Below are positions 55,754-64,000 of a DNA stretch of 64,000 bases, piece by piece. A program made the translations under genes and the position numbers. The notes below the pieces were generated by a model. The model worked only from the letters and a program-made list of their open reading frames with translations, ran no database searches and was not told the DNA's origin. Numbering within the stretch: position 1 is the stretch's first letter; the number at the start of each line of letters is the position of its first letter. Origin of the DNA: Pseudomonadota bacterium (GTDB lineage: Bacteria > Pseudomonadota > Gammaproteobacteria > Steroidobacterales > Steroidobacteraceae); NCBI GenBank assembly GCA_016705325.1, contig JADIYJ010000007.1, forward strand, positions 62,001 to 126,000. The letters are read 5' to 3'.

Positions 55754-56737
55754 TCAGGTCGTCGTCAGGAGCTCGGCGAGCAGTTCGTCCTCGATATTGC
55801 CACCTGACAGCGTCACCGCAACAGTGCGTCCGCGGACGTCGAGCTTGCCGGCGAGCACGGCGGCGAGTGCCACGGCGCCGCCGGGCTCGACGATGAGCTT
55901 CAGCGTGCGCGCCGCGAACACGATGGCCTGCCGCACTTCGTCGTCGGACACGGCGAGTCCGCCGCGCAGCAGCGGTTGGTTGATCGCGAACGTGAGTTCG
56001 CCGGGGATCGGGGCGAGCAGCGCATCGCAAATTGATGGCGGCGCGTCCGGCTCATTGCGTTGACGCCGGCCTGCGGCGAGCGATCGACGGTGATCGTCGT
56101 ACGCCGCGGGCTCGGCCGTCCACACACCTGCCTGCGGCGCCAGCTGCGCCATCGCGAGGGCGATTCCCGCCGTGAGGCCACCGCCGCTGCAGCAGACGAC
56201 CACGTCATCCAGCGTCAGGCCGTGTTCGGCCGCCTGCTCGACGATCTCGAGACCCGTCGTCCCCTGTCCCGCGATGATGTCCGGGTCGTCGTACGACGGC
56301 ACCAACGTCGCGCCCCGTTCGGTGGCGAGCCGGGCCGCGATCTGCTCGCGACTCTCGCGCCTGCGGTCGTACTCGACGATCTCAGCGCCCATGTCGCGCG
56401 TATTCTGCAGCTTGATCCGCGGGGCATCGGACGGCATCACGATCGTCGCATGGATGCCGAGACGCCGTGCGGCCTCGGCCACTCCCTGGGCGTGGTTGCC
56501 CGACGAAAAAGCGACCACGCCGGCGGCGCGCTCGGTTGCGTTCAACTGCACCAGCCGGTTCCACGCGCCGCGGAACTTGAACGATCCGGTATGCTGCAGT
56601 GTCTCCAGCTTGAGCAGGATGCGTCCGCCGGTCAGCCCGTCGAGCGGCGTATCAGCAAGCAAAGGGGTGCGACGGGCGTGTCCTGCGAGCCGGCGTGCAG
56701 CGGCACGGACGTCGTCGAAATCGGGCAGGCGGGTCAT
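55754..56737 (-). CDS. Threonine/serine dehydratase (PLP, fold type II)
   Basis: 327 residues. PLP Lys54 is in TGSFKFRGA; SSGNHAQGVAEAARRLG and the glycine-rich CSGGGLTAGIALA hold the phosphate. No ACT domain is present, so it resembles catabolic TdcB-like or serine-racemase-like enzymes more than biosynthetic IlvA. It deaminates L-threonine/L-serine to 2-oxobutyrate/pyruvate, or may act on related hydroxy amino acids. Start ATG 56737 is chosen over an upstream ATG (56806) because of family length. It diverges from the methyltransferase gene. Confidence 0.9.
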   Translation of the reverse strand: MTRLPDFDDVRAAARRLAGHARRTPLLADTPLDGLTGGRILLKLETLQHTGSFKFRGAWNRLVQLNATERAAGVVAFSSGNHAQGVAEAARRLGIHATIVMPSDAPRIKLQNTRDMGAEIVEYDRRRESREQIAARLATERGATLVPSYDDPDIIAGQGTTGLEIVEQAAEHGLTLDDVVVCCSGGGLTAGIALAMAQLAPQAGVWTAEPAAYDDHRRSLAAGRRQRNEPDAPPSICDALLAPIPGELTFAINQPLLRGGLAVSDDEVRQAIVFAARTLKLIVEPGGAVALAAVLAGKLDVRGRTVAVTLSGGNIEDELLAELLTTT

Positions 56738-56787
56738 GGGCAGGGGGTCCCCTGTCGGTGCAGGGCGAATCGTCGCACCATGGACGC

Positions 56788-57960
56788 GTGAGCGCACAAC
56801 AATCATTACCTGCCGGCTGCGAGCCCGACTGCCGCGGCTGCCGCCATCGCACGCTGACCCTGGTTGCGAGCGTCGCGCAGAAGCAGGAATACCTGCAGCG
56901 CGTCCTGGAACGCTGGAAACAGGTGCTGCAAGTCGTGCGCGCGGTGCAGGAGGACCAGCGCTTCGGCTATCGTGATCGAGTCACCCTGAACGCGCGCTGG
57001 GATGCAGCGGCCGGCTGGCGATTCGGGATGATGCGGCGCGACCAGCTGGTCCCGATCCACGACTGCCCCGTGCATTCGGTGCGGGTGATCAGACTTGTTG
57101 CGCTGCTGCGGACCACGCTGCCGCCGCCTGCGCAGTTTCCGCTCGCGTACCTGCACGTTGCGGGTGGGCAGGCGACGCTGATCGCCAAGGCGCGGAGCGT
57201 CGAGTCCGCCGACCTCGATGCGCTGCGTGCGGGACTGTCAGCGACGGGCATCGAAGGACTCTGGGTTCATTGCCATGCCGCCGCCGGCCGCAAGCTGTTC
57301 GCGCGCTCGGGCTGGCACCTGGACTGGGGCGCACCGACCTCGCTCGACGCGGCAGGACTCGTGCACGGGCCGGCCGCGTTCCAGCAACTGCTGCCCGACC
57401 TGCATGCGCAAGCCGTCGTGCTGGCCCACGATCATCTCGACCCAGCCCCTGGCGTTGCGGTGCTCGATCTGTATTGCGGGATCGGCTCGACGCTGCGGCA
57501 ATGGGCACAGGCGGGCGCGTCAGCGTTCGGCGTCGAACTTGCCGGCGGTGCGGTCGACTGCGCGCGCATCAATGCGCCGGGCGCGGTCGTGCTGCGCGGG
57601 ACGTGCGAACAGCGCCTGCCGCAGGTGCGGCAGTGGTGGCACGGCGGCACACATTCCCGCCGCGCCTGCTACGTCAACCCGCCTCGCTCGGGCCTGGAGC
57701 CGGCACTGCTCGAGGCACTGGCGCGCGATCTGCGCCCGGACCGGATTGCCTACCTTTCATGCAGTGCCGGGACGCTCGCGCGGGATCTTGCCGTGTTCGA
57801 GGCGGCGGGTTACGAGGTGCGTTCGATCGCGCCGTTCGACTTTTTTCCCGGCACGCATCACGTCGAGTGCCTGGCACTGCTCACGCTCAGCCGGTCACTG
57901 GCTGCCGGGCAGCCAGCGTTCGACGGCAGAGGGTTGCCGCGACAGCGGGTACCGGCCTGA
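56788..57960 (+). CDS. TrmA/RlmC/RlmD-family RNA m5U methyltransferase
   Basis: 390 residues. N-terminal Cys cluster CEPDCRGC suggests the [4Fe-4S] site of RlmC/RlmD-like enzymes. The class I SAM domain has VLDLYCGIGSTL, then YVNPPRSGLEP, and YLSCSAGTLARDL with the catalytic Cys. Products methylate uracil C5 in 23S rRNA (or tRNA). RlmC-like by its Cys spacing near the N-terminus, but the exact target is not certain. Start is GTG 56788. Its last 66 bp overlap the end of the S41 peptidase gene on the other strand. Confidence 0.87.
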   Translation: MSAQQSLPAGCEPDCRGCRHRTLTLVASVAQKQEYLQRVLERWKQVLQVVRAVQEDQRFGYRDRVTLNARWDAAAGWRFGMMRRDQLVPIHDCPVHSVRVIRLVALLRTTLPPPAQFPLAYLHVAGGQATLIAKARSVESADLDALRAGLSATGIEGLWVHCHAAAGRKLFARSGWHLDWGAPTSLDAAGLVHGPAAFQQLLPDLHAQAVVLAHDHLDPAPGVAVLDLYCGIGSTLRQWAQAGASAFGVELAGGAVDCARINAPGAVVLRGTCEQRLPQVRQWWHGGTHSRRACYVNPPRSGLEPALLEALARDLRPDRIAYLSCSAGTLARDLAVFEAAGYEVRSIAPFDFFPGTHHVECLALLTLSRSLAAGQPAFDGRGLPRQRVPA

Positions 57961-59346
57961 CGGGCTGGTCTTGGCCTGTCCGGCGACGGACGAGCTGATC
58001 ACGCTGGCGCAGGCGCCAGTGTTGATCCACTGCAGTGCCGCCTGCGTCAGGCCGTCCGCGGGGTCGCCCATCGGGGCGCCGAGCGTGTCGTCTGCCGCGC
58101 ACGCGAAGCGCACGCTCGCCGCGAGGCCATCGTAGTAGTCGCTGGCGCCGGCCGCATTGGCCGTCTTGAAGGTGACGAGCCGCAGCCGGTCCGGGCACGA
58201 GTTCGCGAGATCGAACGCAAGTTGACCGACGGGCTTGCCGTAGGTGTCGCTGCCGACGATCGCCACTTCGGCCCAGGCCTGCATGGCGTTGATGTTGATC
58301 TCGCTGGCCGACGCAGTCGCGTCGGTCGTCAGGAACGCGATGCGCACGGGCCGTACCGACTGCGATTGCGGCTGGAAGCGTACGGTTGCGTTCTGCCCCG
58401 ATTTACCCGGGCTGTGCACGATCGTGTACTGGGTGTCGGCGGCAGTGCGGTCGCCGCCGAGCAGGTTGTCGATCAGTTCGGCCGTGCTGACCAGGCCGCC
58501 GCCGTTGTAACGCAGATCGATGATGTAGTCGCGGACGTCCTGCGCACGGAACGCCTGGAACGCCGTGCGCAACTGCGCGTCGGCCGTGCTGATGTAGCTG
58601 CGCAGGTTCAGGTATCCCACGCCGGTCGTTCCGGCCACGGGCAGCACGCGCGTGCCGAACGAATCCGGGACCGGGTCGATCGTCACCGTGCGCTTGCTCA
58701 GTTGCAGCTCGAGGGTCTGCCCGTTGCGCAGGACGCGCAGGCCTCGCTGTACGCCTGCGTCAGCGGCGCCAAGCAGGTCGGTGAAGGTGGTGGAGCCGTC
58801 CGCCAGCGATTGTGCGACCGAGACGAAGCCGCTGCCCTGGTCGACGGCGATGACCTCGTCGCCGCGCTGCAGGCCTGCCGTCGCCGCGGGGCTGCCTTCG
58901 AACACGTCGAGCACGAAGGGGCGATTGCCGGTGTCGGTGCGTGAGCGGAAACCGAAGCCGACGAACTGGCCTTCGCCGAGCAGCGAGTCTTCGGCGGATT
59001 TCGTCGTCAGGTAACTGAAGAAGCGATCCTTGCCTTGCGCGCGGGCCGTCGCAGTCAATGCATCGAGCAGTTCCTCCGCCGTCGGGTACGCCGCGATGTC
59101 CGTCGACGCCGGGAGCAGGTCCGGAAAAAGGTACCAGTCGCGAGCGACGCCGAGGACCCACTGCTTGCGAGCCGTCTCGCCACAAGGATTGCCAGTGCCG
59201 CCCACGGCGCCGCCACCGGCGCTGGCACCACCGCCTCCGCCGCAGCCGGCCATCAGCGTCACCAGTGCGCTGAGCGCAAGGAGCGCCAGCGGGTGCATCG
59301 CGACCCGGGCTGCGGGCAAGACCAGCGGAATGCTGCTGGACTTCAT
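57895..59346 (-). CDS. S41-family (C-terminal processing type) peptidase lipoprotein
   Basis: 483 residues. Lipobox LMAGC (Cys 35) with a Gly-rich linker, a PDZ domain at about 145-220, and the S41 protease with Ser346 in ATASASE and Lys371 in DTYGKPVG, the Ser/Lys pair. It is probably a membrane-attached periplasmic peptidase for C-terminal or unfolded segments. The ATG overlaps the stop of the PLP enzyme gene upstream (ATGA), so it is the last gene of the metY operon. 3' end overlaps the methyltransferase gene (57895-57960). Confidence 0.9.
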   Translation of the reverse strand: MKSSSIPLVLPAARVAMHPLALLALSALVTLMAGCGGGGGASAGGGAVGGTGNPCGETARKQWVLGVARDWYLFPDLLPASTDIAAYPTAEELLDALTATARAQGKDRFFSYLTTKSAEDSLLGEGQFVGFGFRSRTDTGNRPFVLDVFEGSPAATAGLQRGDEVIAVDQGSGFVSVAQSLADGSTTFTDLLGAADAGVQRGLRVLRNGQTLELQLSKRTVTIDPVPDSFGTRVLPVAGTTGVGYLNLRSYISTADAQLRTAFQAFRAQDVRDYIIDLRYNGGGLVSTAELIDNLLGGDRTAADTQYTIVHSPGKSGQNATVRFQPQSQSVRPVRIAFLTTDATASASEININAMQAWAEVAIVGSDTYGKPVGQLAFDLANSCPDRLRLVTFKTANAAGASDYYDGLAASVRFACAADDTLGAPMGDPADGLTQAALQWINTGACASVISSSVAGQAKTSPSGRYPLSRQPSAVERWLPGSQ

Positions 59347-61175
59347 GGCGACAGCATCTGCTGCATCCGCGGTCGGCTGGCCGCGTATCGCCGGTGCACG
59401 TCGACGTAGGTCGACTCGTAAAGCGCGTCGATTGCTTGCGGTTGGCCGAAATGGCGCGAGAATCCCGGGCACTCCGGCTCCAGCGCCAGTTCGGCCGCCT
59501 GCATCAGGTGCGCCAGCAGGCCACGCGGATCCTCGTCGCCCACCGCGATACGGATCGTGGTGAGCGAAATTCCTGCCTGGCGCAATGCCTCGTCGGACAG
59601 TTCCGAGTGGCTCGTCAGCGCCGGACAGACGACGACGGTGTTCACCTGTCCGAGCGTGACCTGCAGCCCGAACGCCGGTTCGAGGCAGTCGAAGAAGCGC
59701 TGGAATGCGTGCCGTGAAATCCTGCGGCCCATCTCGGTGTCGAGGTCGATCGTGAACAGCGGCGCCGGCAGGCCGAGGTACATCAGGCGCTCACGCAGCG
59801 TGTAGTTCTCGTTGCCTTCGACCGCCGAGCACTGCACGTTGATCGCGGGATGAGCGGCGAGCGCGCGAGCCAGCACCAGCGTGTTGATGGACTTGAGCAG
59901 CACGCGCAGCTCCACCGTGCGCATGCCGTTGATCACTTCGAATGCCTTGTCGGCGTCAAGGAACGCGCCTTTGATGTAGTACACGTTCCAGAACAGGCTT
60001 TCGTCCCAGTGGTAGACGCACGGCTTGCCGTCCGGCGTCGTCGTGGTGACGCTGTCACCCTTGGGAATGAACATGCGTTCGTTGCGGCCGATGCAGACGC
60101 CGGCCGTCGTGGTGCCGGCGCCGGCGAGGTCCTTGGTGTACGAATGTATGACGAAGTCGGGGCGCTCCATCGGGTCCTTGCGTTGCAGCACCGGCTGCAG
60201 GATCGGCGTGCCGACGGTCGCGTCACAGATCACCGTGAGTCCGCATTCGTGCGCGGCGCGGCAGATCGCCGGCACGTCGAGCACGTACCCGTGCGGGTTG
60301 CAGGGCGACTCCAGGAAAACGTAGATGCGGCGGCCGCGGTCGAGGCGCTCGCGGTGCTTCACCAGAGTGGCCTGCAGCGCACCGCCGAAGTCGTCCACGG
60401 TAAAGCCATCGAACCATTCGACGGCGACGTCGAGGTTGCTCTTCTTGGCATACCAGTCGTGCAGCAGCTGGTAGGTGCCGCCGTACACGTTCCGGTTCGA
60501 AAGCACGACGTCGTTGTAGCCGACGAGGTTTGACAGCGTGGCGTCGATCGCGGCCATGCCGGAGTTGAAGTTCCAGGCGAGGTATTCGCCCGCGAGCGGG
60601 CCGGCCTCGAGATCGACGATGTGATTGGCGAGGCTGATCGACGTCGGGTTGAGCAGGCGCGAGTAGATCTCGTGCAGCGGCTCGCGGCCCTTGAAGGCGT
60701 CTTCGACCCACTCGGTGCACGCGTACAGGTACGTCGCGGTGCGGGTGATGACGGGCGTGGCGCTGAAGATCGCGGTGACGTTGTCGAAGATGGGGTAGGG
60801 GCCCTTGATCGCCGACTGCGTCGAGTCGTGCAGCAGCGACTGGTACGACTTGCGCAGCGGATTCTGCAGCGTGTCGAGGATTTTGGCGAGCTGGAAGCAG
60901 AGAAACCGCTTGGCATTGAAGCGCGCCACGCGGTCGCGGGGCTCGAGATCCGCGAGTTCCCGCAGAGTCACTTCCCACAGCTGGTGCGCCGCGGCGTTGC
61001 CGGCGTACAGGTGGGTGGCGAAGTCGGCCATGCGGCGGCCGAATTCGGACTGCGGGTCGATCGAGAAGTGCCTGAGCTGCTCGTCGACGAGTTCAGGGAT
61101 GGCCGCGGAGCGCGTGGAATTGCGGCGCGGGCTCAGTTCGCGCACACGCGCGAAATCCGGCGAAGGTTTTTCCAT
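59343..61175 (-). CDS. Long cystathionine gamma-synthase-like PLP protein
   Basis: 610 residues. An extra N-terminal section of about 130 residues precedes a Cys/Met-metabolism PLP domain: AGEYLAWNFNSGMAAIDATL, SNRNVYGGTYQLLHDWY, VICDATVGTPI and PLP-Lys348 in VIHSYTKDLAGAG. These are the marks of trans-sulfuration enzymes (cystathionine gamma-synthase, lyase, methionine gamma-lyase), but the size and extra domain differ from the usual 380-430. Placed just after metY, it most likely handles a related sulfur amino acid step. Substrate unknown. Confidence 0.85.
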   Translation of the reverse strand: MEKPSPDFARVRELSPRRNSTRSAAIPELVDEQLRHFSIDPQSEFGRRMADFATHLYAGNAAAHQLWEVTLRELADLEPRDRVARFNAKRFLCFQLAKILDTLQNPLRKSYQSLLHDSTQSAIKGPYPIFDNVTAIFSATPVITRTATYLYACTEWVEDAFKGREPLHEIYSRLLNPTSISLANHIVDLEAGPLAGEYLAWNFNSGMAAIDATLSNLVGYNDVVLSNRNVYGGTYQLLHDWYAKKSNLDVAVEWFDGFTVDDFGGALQATLVKHRERLDRGRRIYVFLESPCNPHGYVLDVPAICRAAHECGLTVICDATVGTPILQPVLQRKDPMERPDFVIHSYTKDLAGAGTTTAGVCIGRNERMFIPKGDSVTTTTPDGKPCVYHWDESLFWNVYYIKGAFLDADKAFEVINGMRTVELRVLLKSINTLVLARALAAHPAINVQCSAVEGNENYTLRERLMYLGLPAPLFTIDLDTEMGRRISRHAFQRFFDCLEPAFGLQVTLGQVNTVVVCPALTSHSELSDEALRQAGISLTTIRIAVGDEDPRGLLAHLMQAAELALEPECPGFSRHFGQPQAIDALYESTYVDVHRRYAASRPRMQQMLSP

Positions 61176-61206
61176 CGCCGGATGTTACCGCAGTCGCCGG
61201 GATTTC

Positions 61207-62478
61207 CTAGGCGGCTGCCAGCGCCTGTTCGAGATCTGCGAGCAGGTCGTCGATGTGCTCGATGCCGACCGACAGCCGCACCATGTCCGCGCTGACACCC
61301 GCCCGCTCCAGTTCGGCAGGATTCAGCTGGCGGTGCGTCGTGCTCGCGGGATGGCACGCCAGCGATTTGGCGTCGCCGATGTTGACGAGCCGCACGAACA
61401 GCTTGAGCGCGTCCTGGAAACGGCTGCCGCCGGCGAGGCCGCCCTCGATGCCGAACGTCAGGATGCCGGAAGCGCGACCCCCCATGTACTTCTGCGCGAG
61501 CGCGTGGCTCGGGTGGTCGGGCAGCCCGGCGTAGTTCACCCAGCGCACCTTCGGGTGCTGCTGCAGGTACCGCGCAACGGTGAGCGCGTTGTCGCAGATG
61601 CGGTCCATGCGCAGGGCCAGCGTCTCGATGCCCTGCAGGATCAGGAAGCTGTTGAACGGCGAGATCGCCGCGCCCATGTTGCGCAGCGGCACGACGCGGG
61701 CGCGACCGATGAACGCGGCCGGACCGAACGCCTCGGTGTAGACGACGCCGTGGTAGGAGACGTCCGGCGTGTTGAGACGCGGGAACCTGTCCGCGTGTGC
61801 GGCCCAGGGAAACGTGCCGGAGTCCACCAGCGCGCCGCCGATGCTGTTGCCGTGGCCGCCGAGGTACTTGGTGAGCGAGTGCACGACGATGTCGGCCCCG
61901 TGTTCGAACGGGCGGCACAGGTACGGCGACGGCACCGTGTTGTCCACGATCAACGGGATGCCATGCCGGTGCGCGATCTCGGCGAGCGCCGCGAAATCGG
62001 TGACGTTGCCGGCCGGATTGCCGACCGACTCGCAGAAGATCGCGCGGGTGTTGCGGTCGATGAGCTGCTCGAACGCTGCAGGCTGGCGGTGATCGGCGAA
62101 CTTCACCGTGATGCCGTACTGCGGCAAGGTGTGCGCAAACAGGTTGTAGGTGCCGCCATAGAGCGCGGACGAGCTGATGATGTTGTGGCCGGCCTCGGTG
62201 ATGGTCAGCAGCGCATAGGTGATCGCCGCCTGGCCCGAGGCCAGCCCGAGTGCGCCCACGCCGCCTTCCAGCGCCGCCACGCGCTTTTCGAGCACGTCCG
62301 TGGTCGGATTCATGATCCGGGTATAAATGTTGCCGGCGACCTTGAGGTCGAACAGGTCGGCGCCGTGCTGCGTGTCGTCGAACGCGTAAGAGGTCGTCTG
62401 GTAGATCGGCACCGCGGCGGCCCGGGTGGTCGGGTCGGGCGAGTAGCCGGCGTGGACGACGAGGGTCTCGAGCTTCAT
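61207..62478 (-). CDS. metY: O-acetylhomoserine aminocarboxypropyltransferase (MetY-type)
   Basis: 423 residues. TRIMNPTTDVLEKRVAALEGG, GLASGQAAITYALLTI, SSSALYGGTYNLF and PLP-Lys204 in VVHSLTKYLGGHG match MetY closely. It makes homocysteine from O-acetylhomoserine and sulfide. Start ATG 62478 with GGTGCC upstream. First gene of an operon with the long PLP protein (31 bp gap) and the S41 peptidase. Confidence 0.93.
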   Translation of the reverse strand: MKLETLVVHAGYSPDPTTRAAAVPIYQTTSYAFDDTQHGADLFDLKVAGNIYTRIMNPTTDVLEKRVAALEGGVGALGLASGQAAITYALLTITEAGHNIISSSALYGGTYNLFAHTLPQYGITVKFADHRQPAAFEQLIDRNTRAIFCESVGNPAGNVTDFAALAEIAHRHGIPLIVDNTVPSPYLCRPFEHGADIVVHSLTKYLGGHGNSIGGALVDSGTFPWAAHADRFPRLNTPDVSYHGVVYTEAFGPAAFIGRARVVPLRNMGAAISPFNSFLILQGIETLALRMDRICDNALTVARYLQQHPKVRWVNYAGLPDHPSHALAQKYMGGRASGILTFGIEGGLAGGSRFQDALKLFVRLVNIGDAKSLACHPASTTHRQLNPAELERAGVSADMVRLSVGIEHIDDLLADLEQALAAA

Positions 62479-62505
62479 GGCGGTGCCTTGCGGGTAGTGA
62501 GGGAG

Positions 62506-62562
62506 AACCCGTGGATTCTCAGGCAACGGGTTCGCCTTGTCCCCGCCTGAGAACCACGGGTT
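62506..62562 (-). promoter_or_regulatory. Long imperfect hairpin before metY, candidate regulatory RNA or transcript end
   Basis: Arms AACCCGTGGATTCTCAGGC (62506-62524) and GCCTGAGAACCACGGGTT (62545-62562) pair over 18 bp with one bulge. The loop is 20 nt. It lies wholly between the porin stop (62569) and the metY start. No U-tract follows on the minus strand, so simple termination is unlikely; it could be an attenuator or metabolite-sensing leader for metY. It does not fit a SAM riboswitch consensus that I know. Confidence 0.45.
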
Positions 62563-62568
62563 ATGCGC

Positions 62569-63837
62569 TCAGAACGCGGCGGAGAACTGCGCCCACAGCT
62601 TGGTGGTGTCCGTGGCAAACCCATCGGCCTGGTAGTCGGCGAACTTGAGCATGGCCTCGTAGTTCTTCTTCGCGCCGAACTTGCAGGCCGCCGATGCGTT
62701 CCACTCGTTGCCGTAGTCCTGGCTGAAGGCTTCGGCCTGGAAGTCGTGCCAGACCAGTTGCAGGGCGACCGGACCCACGTTGGCAGTCGCACCCAGGTAC
62801 AGATCCTCGACACCGCCGCGCGGGGTCGTCAGGAACTTGTCGGCCCAGCCCTGGAAGGCATGCAGCGTCGCGAGCGGCGTCTGGAAGGCGTGGTTCGGCT
62901 GGTCGTCGCCGCCCAGCACCTCGTAACCCGCCTTGAGGCCGAACTTGCCGTACGTCGCGCCGCCTTCGAGCAGGTAATAGTCGGCCGAGTAGTCGTTAAG
63001 GTTGTCCGCGTAGTCGCGTTGGCTGGCATAGGAGGCGAGCCAGCTGAGCTTGGTGGCGTCCGACACTTTGTACGTTCCGGCCCAGTGAACGCCGTAAGTA
63101 CTGCTCGACAGCGCCGGGGCATTGTCGAAGTCGAGAAGGTAGGCGAAGCCTGTCACGGCGCCGAACGTGCCGAGATCTACCTTGCCGTTCAGCGCATGAG
63201 TGGCCCCGTGGTAATTCGCGGGCTGCGCGCCTTCGTCGGGGCCGGTGATGCGATTGACGTTGCTGATGTAAGAGTAGTGCAGCTGCGTCTTCGCCAGCGC
63301 GCTGCTCTTGAGGGTCACTGCGTCGTAGGTCTGCTCGTTCTGTCTCCAGCCGACGTTGCCGACGAACCGCTGGTTGTCGAGCATGATGCGCTGGCGGCCG
63401 AGCAGGCCGGTGAACGAGCCGGACTTGAACTGCAGGTACGACTGGTTGACCTCGGTGTATTCCGGGTCCGCAACGACCGGCCGGTCGGTCACGCCGTTGG
63501 TCGTGCTGTTGTAGGTATCGTCGTCACCGAGCACCGTGACATTGTCCGCTTCCACGAAGGCGCTGAAGCCGTGCCAGTCGCCCGTCGCGTAGTTGAGGCG
63601 GCTGCGCAGCGTGGACGCAAGGGCATCGTCCGCAAACGGGTCCTGGTCGACCGATTCCAGCCGGTACCTGAACTCCAGGTGAGCCTTGCCGCCCGTGACC
63701 GCGTCGACGAACGTGACCGGCTTCGCCGGTGCGGCGGTGGCGGCCGGCACGGGATCTGCTGCCATCGCGTTGCTGGCGAACCCGGCGGCGGTCGCCAGGA
63801 GAAGAATCGAACTGGCTCGGATCTTGGTTTCGGTCAT
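62569..63837 (-). CDS. Outer-membrane porin (alginate-export/OprE-like)
   Basis: 422 residues. Signal peptide MTETKIRASSILLLATAAGF; the mature barrel starts AHLEFRYRLESVDQDPF, has TLRSRLNYATGDWHGFSAFVE, LLGRQRIMLDNQRFVGNVGW, and ends in a Phe (AQFSAAF), the usual outer-membrane signal. This pattern is that of the Alginate_exp / carbohydrate-selective porins. The ligand is unknown. ATG 63837 is chosen for the signal peptide; ATG 63846 lies closer to GGAG. An FNR-type site is found about 92 bp upstream. Confidence 0.85.
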   Translation of the reverse strand: MTETKIRASSILLLATAAGFASNAMAADPVPAATAAPAKPVTFVDAVTGGKAHLEFRYRLESVDQDPFADDALASTLRSRLNYATGDWHGFSAFVEADNVTVLGDDDTYNSTTNGVTDRPVVADPEYTEVNQSYLQFKSGSFTGLLGRQRIMLDNQRFVGNVGWRQNEQTYDAVTLKSSALAKTQLHYSYISNVNRITGPDEGAQPANYHGATHALNGKVDLGTFGAVTGFAYLLDFDNAPALSSSTYGVHWAGTYKVSDATKLSWLASYASQRDYADNLNDYSADYYLLEGGATYGKFGLKAGYEVLGGDDQPNHAFQTPLATLHAFQGWADKFLTTPRGGVEDLYLGATANVGPVALQLVWHDFQAEAFSQDYGNEWNASAACKFGAKKNYEAMLKFADYQADGFATDTTKLWAQFSAAF

Positions 63838-63928
63838 GATCGTCATGTCTCCGACAGGCTGGGCTTCACGGCAGGCGGGTGCGCCCTGAGCGATGCGCAC
63901 AGTCTGCGCTTCCTGCCCGTGGAACCCA

Positions 63929-63942
63929 TTGATCCAGGTCAA
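63929..63942. promoter_or_regulatory. FNR/ANR-type box upstream of the porin gene
   Basis: TTGATCCAGGTCAA matches the FNR/ANR consensus TTGAT-N4-ATCAA at nine of ten fixed positions. It is centred about 98 bp before the porin start. It implies induction or repression under low oxygen. No other gene is seen in 63838-64000. Confidence 0.6.
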
Positions 63943-64000
63943 TGCTGCGGCTGCGCTCGCGGTTCATTCTGCCGTTGCGGGCCGTCCGGCGGCGCGATTG

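Noticed and set aside
60805..62550. A 581-codon plus-strand open frame over metY and the long PLP gene
   Set aside because: Shadow frame; both PLP genes on the other strand have complete motifs.
62506..62562. SAM-II or SAM-I riboswitch before metY
   Set aside because: A single long stem with a 20-nt loop does not show the junction or pseudoknot of these classes.

Overview
The window is a high-GC gammaproteobacterial chromosome segment. The strongest taxonomic evidence is the gene order cinA-thpR-recA-recX-alaS-csrA followed by tRNA-Ser(GCU) and tRNA-Arg(ACG). This is the classic gammaproteobacterial recA neighbourhood, with mutS nearby. The presence of a WS/DGAT wax-ester synthase, acyl-CoA dehydrogenase, pyruvate phosphate dikinase, HemG, many secreted peptidases and YqjD/YqjE/YqjK fits an aerobic to microaerobic environmental lineage near Xanthomonadales/Nevskiales/Steroidobacterales. 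That placement is an inference; no rRNA is present.

Layout. 1-8.1 kb: housekeeping plus-strand genes: pgeF (cut by the window edge), a ZIP transporter, a polypurine repeat array, clpB, an FmdB zinc ribbon, DUF502, aspS and a lipase-like hydrolase. 8.2-17.7 kb: MFS transporter, IS3 and RND-adaptor scraps, mutS, a frameshifted acyl-CoA dehydrogenase, and small envelope proteins, including a three-gene operon closed by a good terminator. 17.7-23.9 kb: the conserved recA-alaS-csrA-tRNA block. 23.9-27.85 kb: an accessory zone at the 3' end of tRNA-Arg. A 17-bp tRNA-end duplication brackets a 1.4-kb element holding only a RES/Xre toxin-antitoxin pair. Beyond it lie a decayed M24 peptidase, an AbrB/PIN toxin-antitoxin pair and a 51-codon scrap of a DNA adenine methylase.

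27.8-33.1 kb: an L,D-transpeptidase lipoprotein and an FHA-trypsin-like membrane protease, divergent from a TPR-Ser/Thr kinase; together they look like a phospho-signalling envelope module. 33.2-42.5 kb: an M16 peptidase pair, a VTT membrane protein, the YqjD/E/K operon, an HNH protein, fhs, a TAXI-type binding protein, and a chimeric gene that fuses the front of an ABC ATPase to the back of a membrane-fusion protein. 42.6-53.3 kb: two amidohydrolases, ppdK, WS/DGAT (with a C-terminal tail made from the same kind of polypurine repeat as near 1.4 kb), SDR, hemG, a hemolysin III homologue and a small periplasmic protein. 53.5-55.7 kb: a gene graveyard (flavin monooxygenase, RHS protein, solute symporter/sensor kinase, DUF1295). 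55.75-64 kb: threonine dehydratase, an rRNA/tRNA m5U methyltransferase, then a sulfur-amino-acid operon (metY, a 610-residue cystathionine-synthase-like protein, an S41 peptidase), and a porin preceded by an FNR-type site.

No phage, CRISPR array, complete IS or rRNA is visible. The least ordinary features are the tRNA-Arg mini-element, the kinase/FHA-protease/L,D-transpeptidase locus, the ATPase-adaptor deletion fusion, the polypurine arrays (one inside a coding tail), and a tRNA-Ser whose acceptor/T-arm is two bases short.
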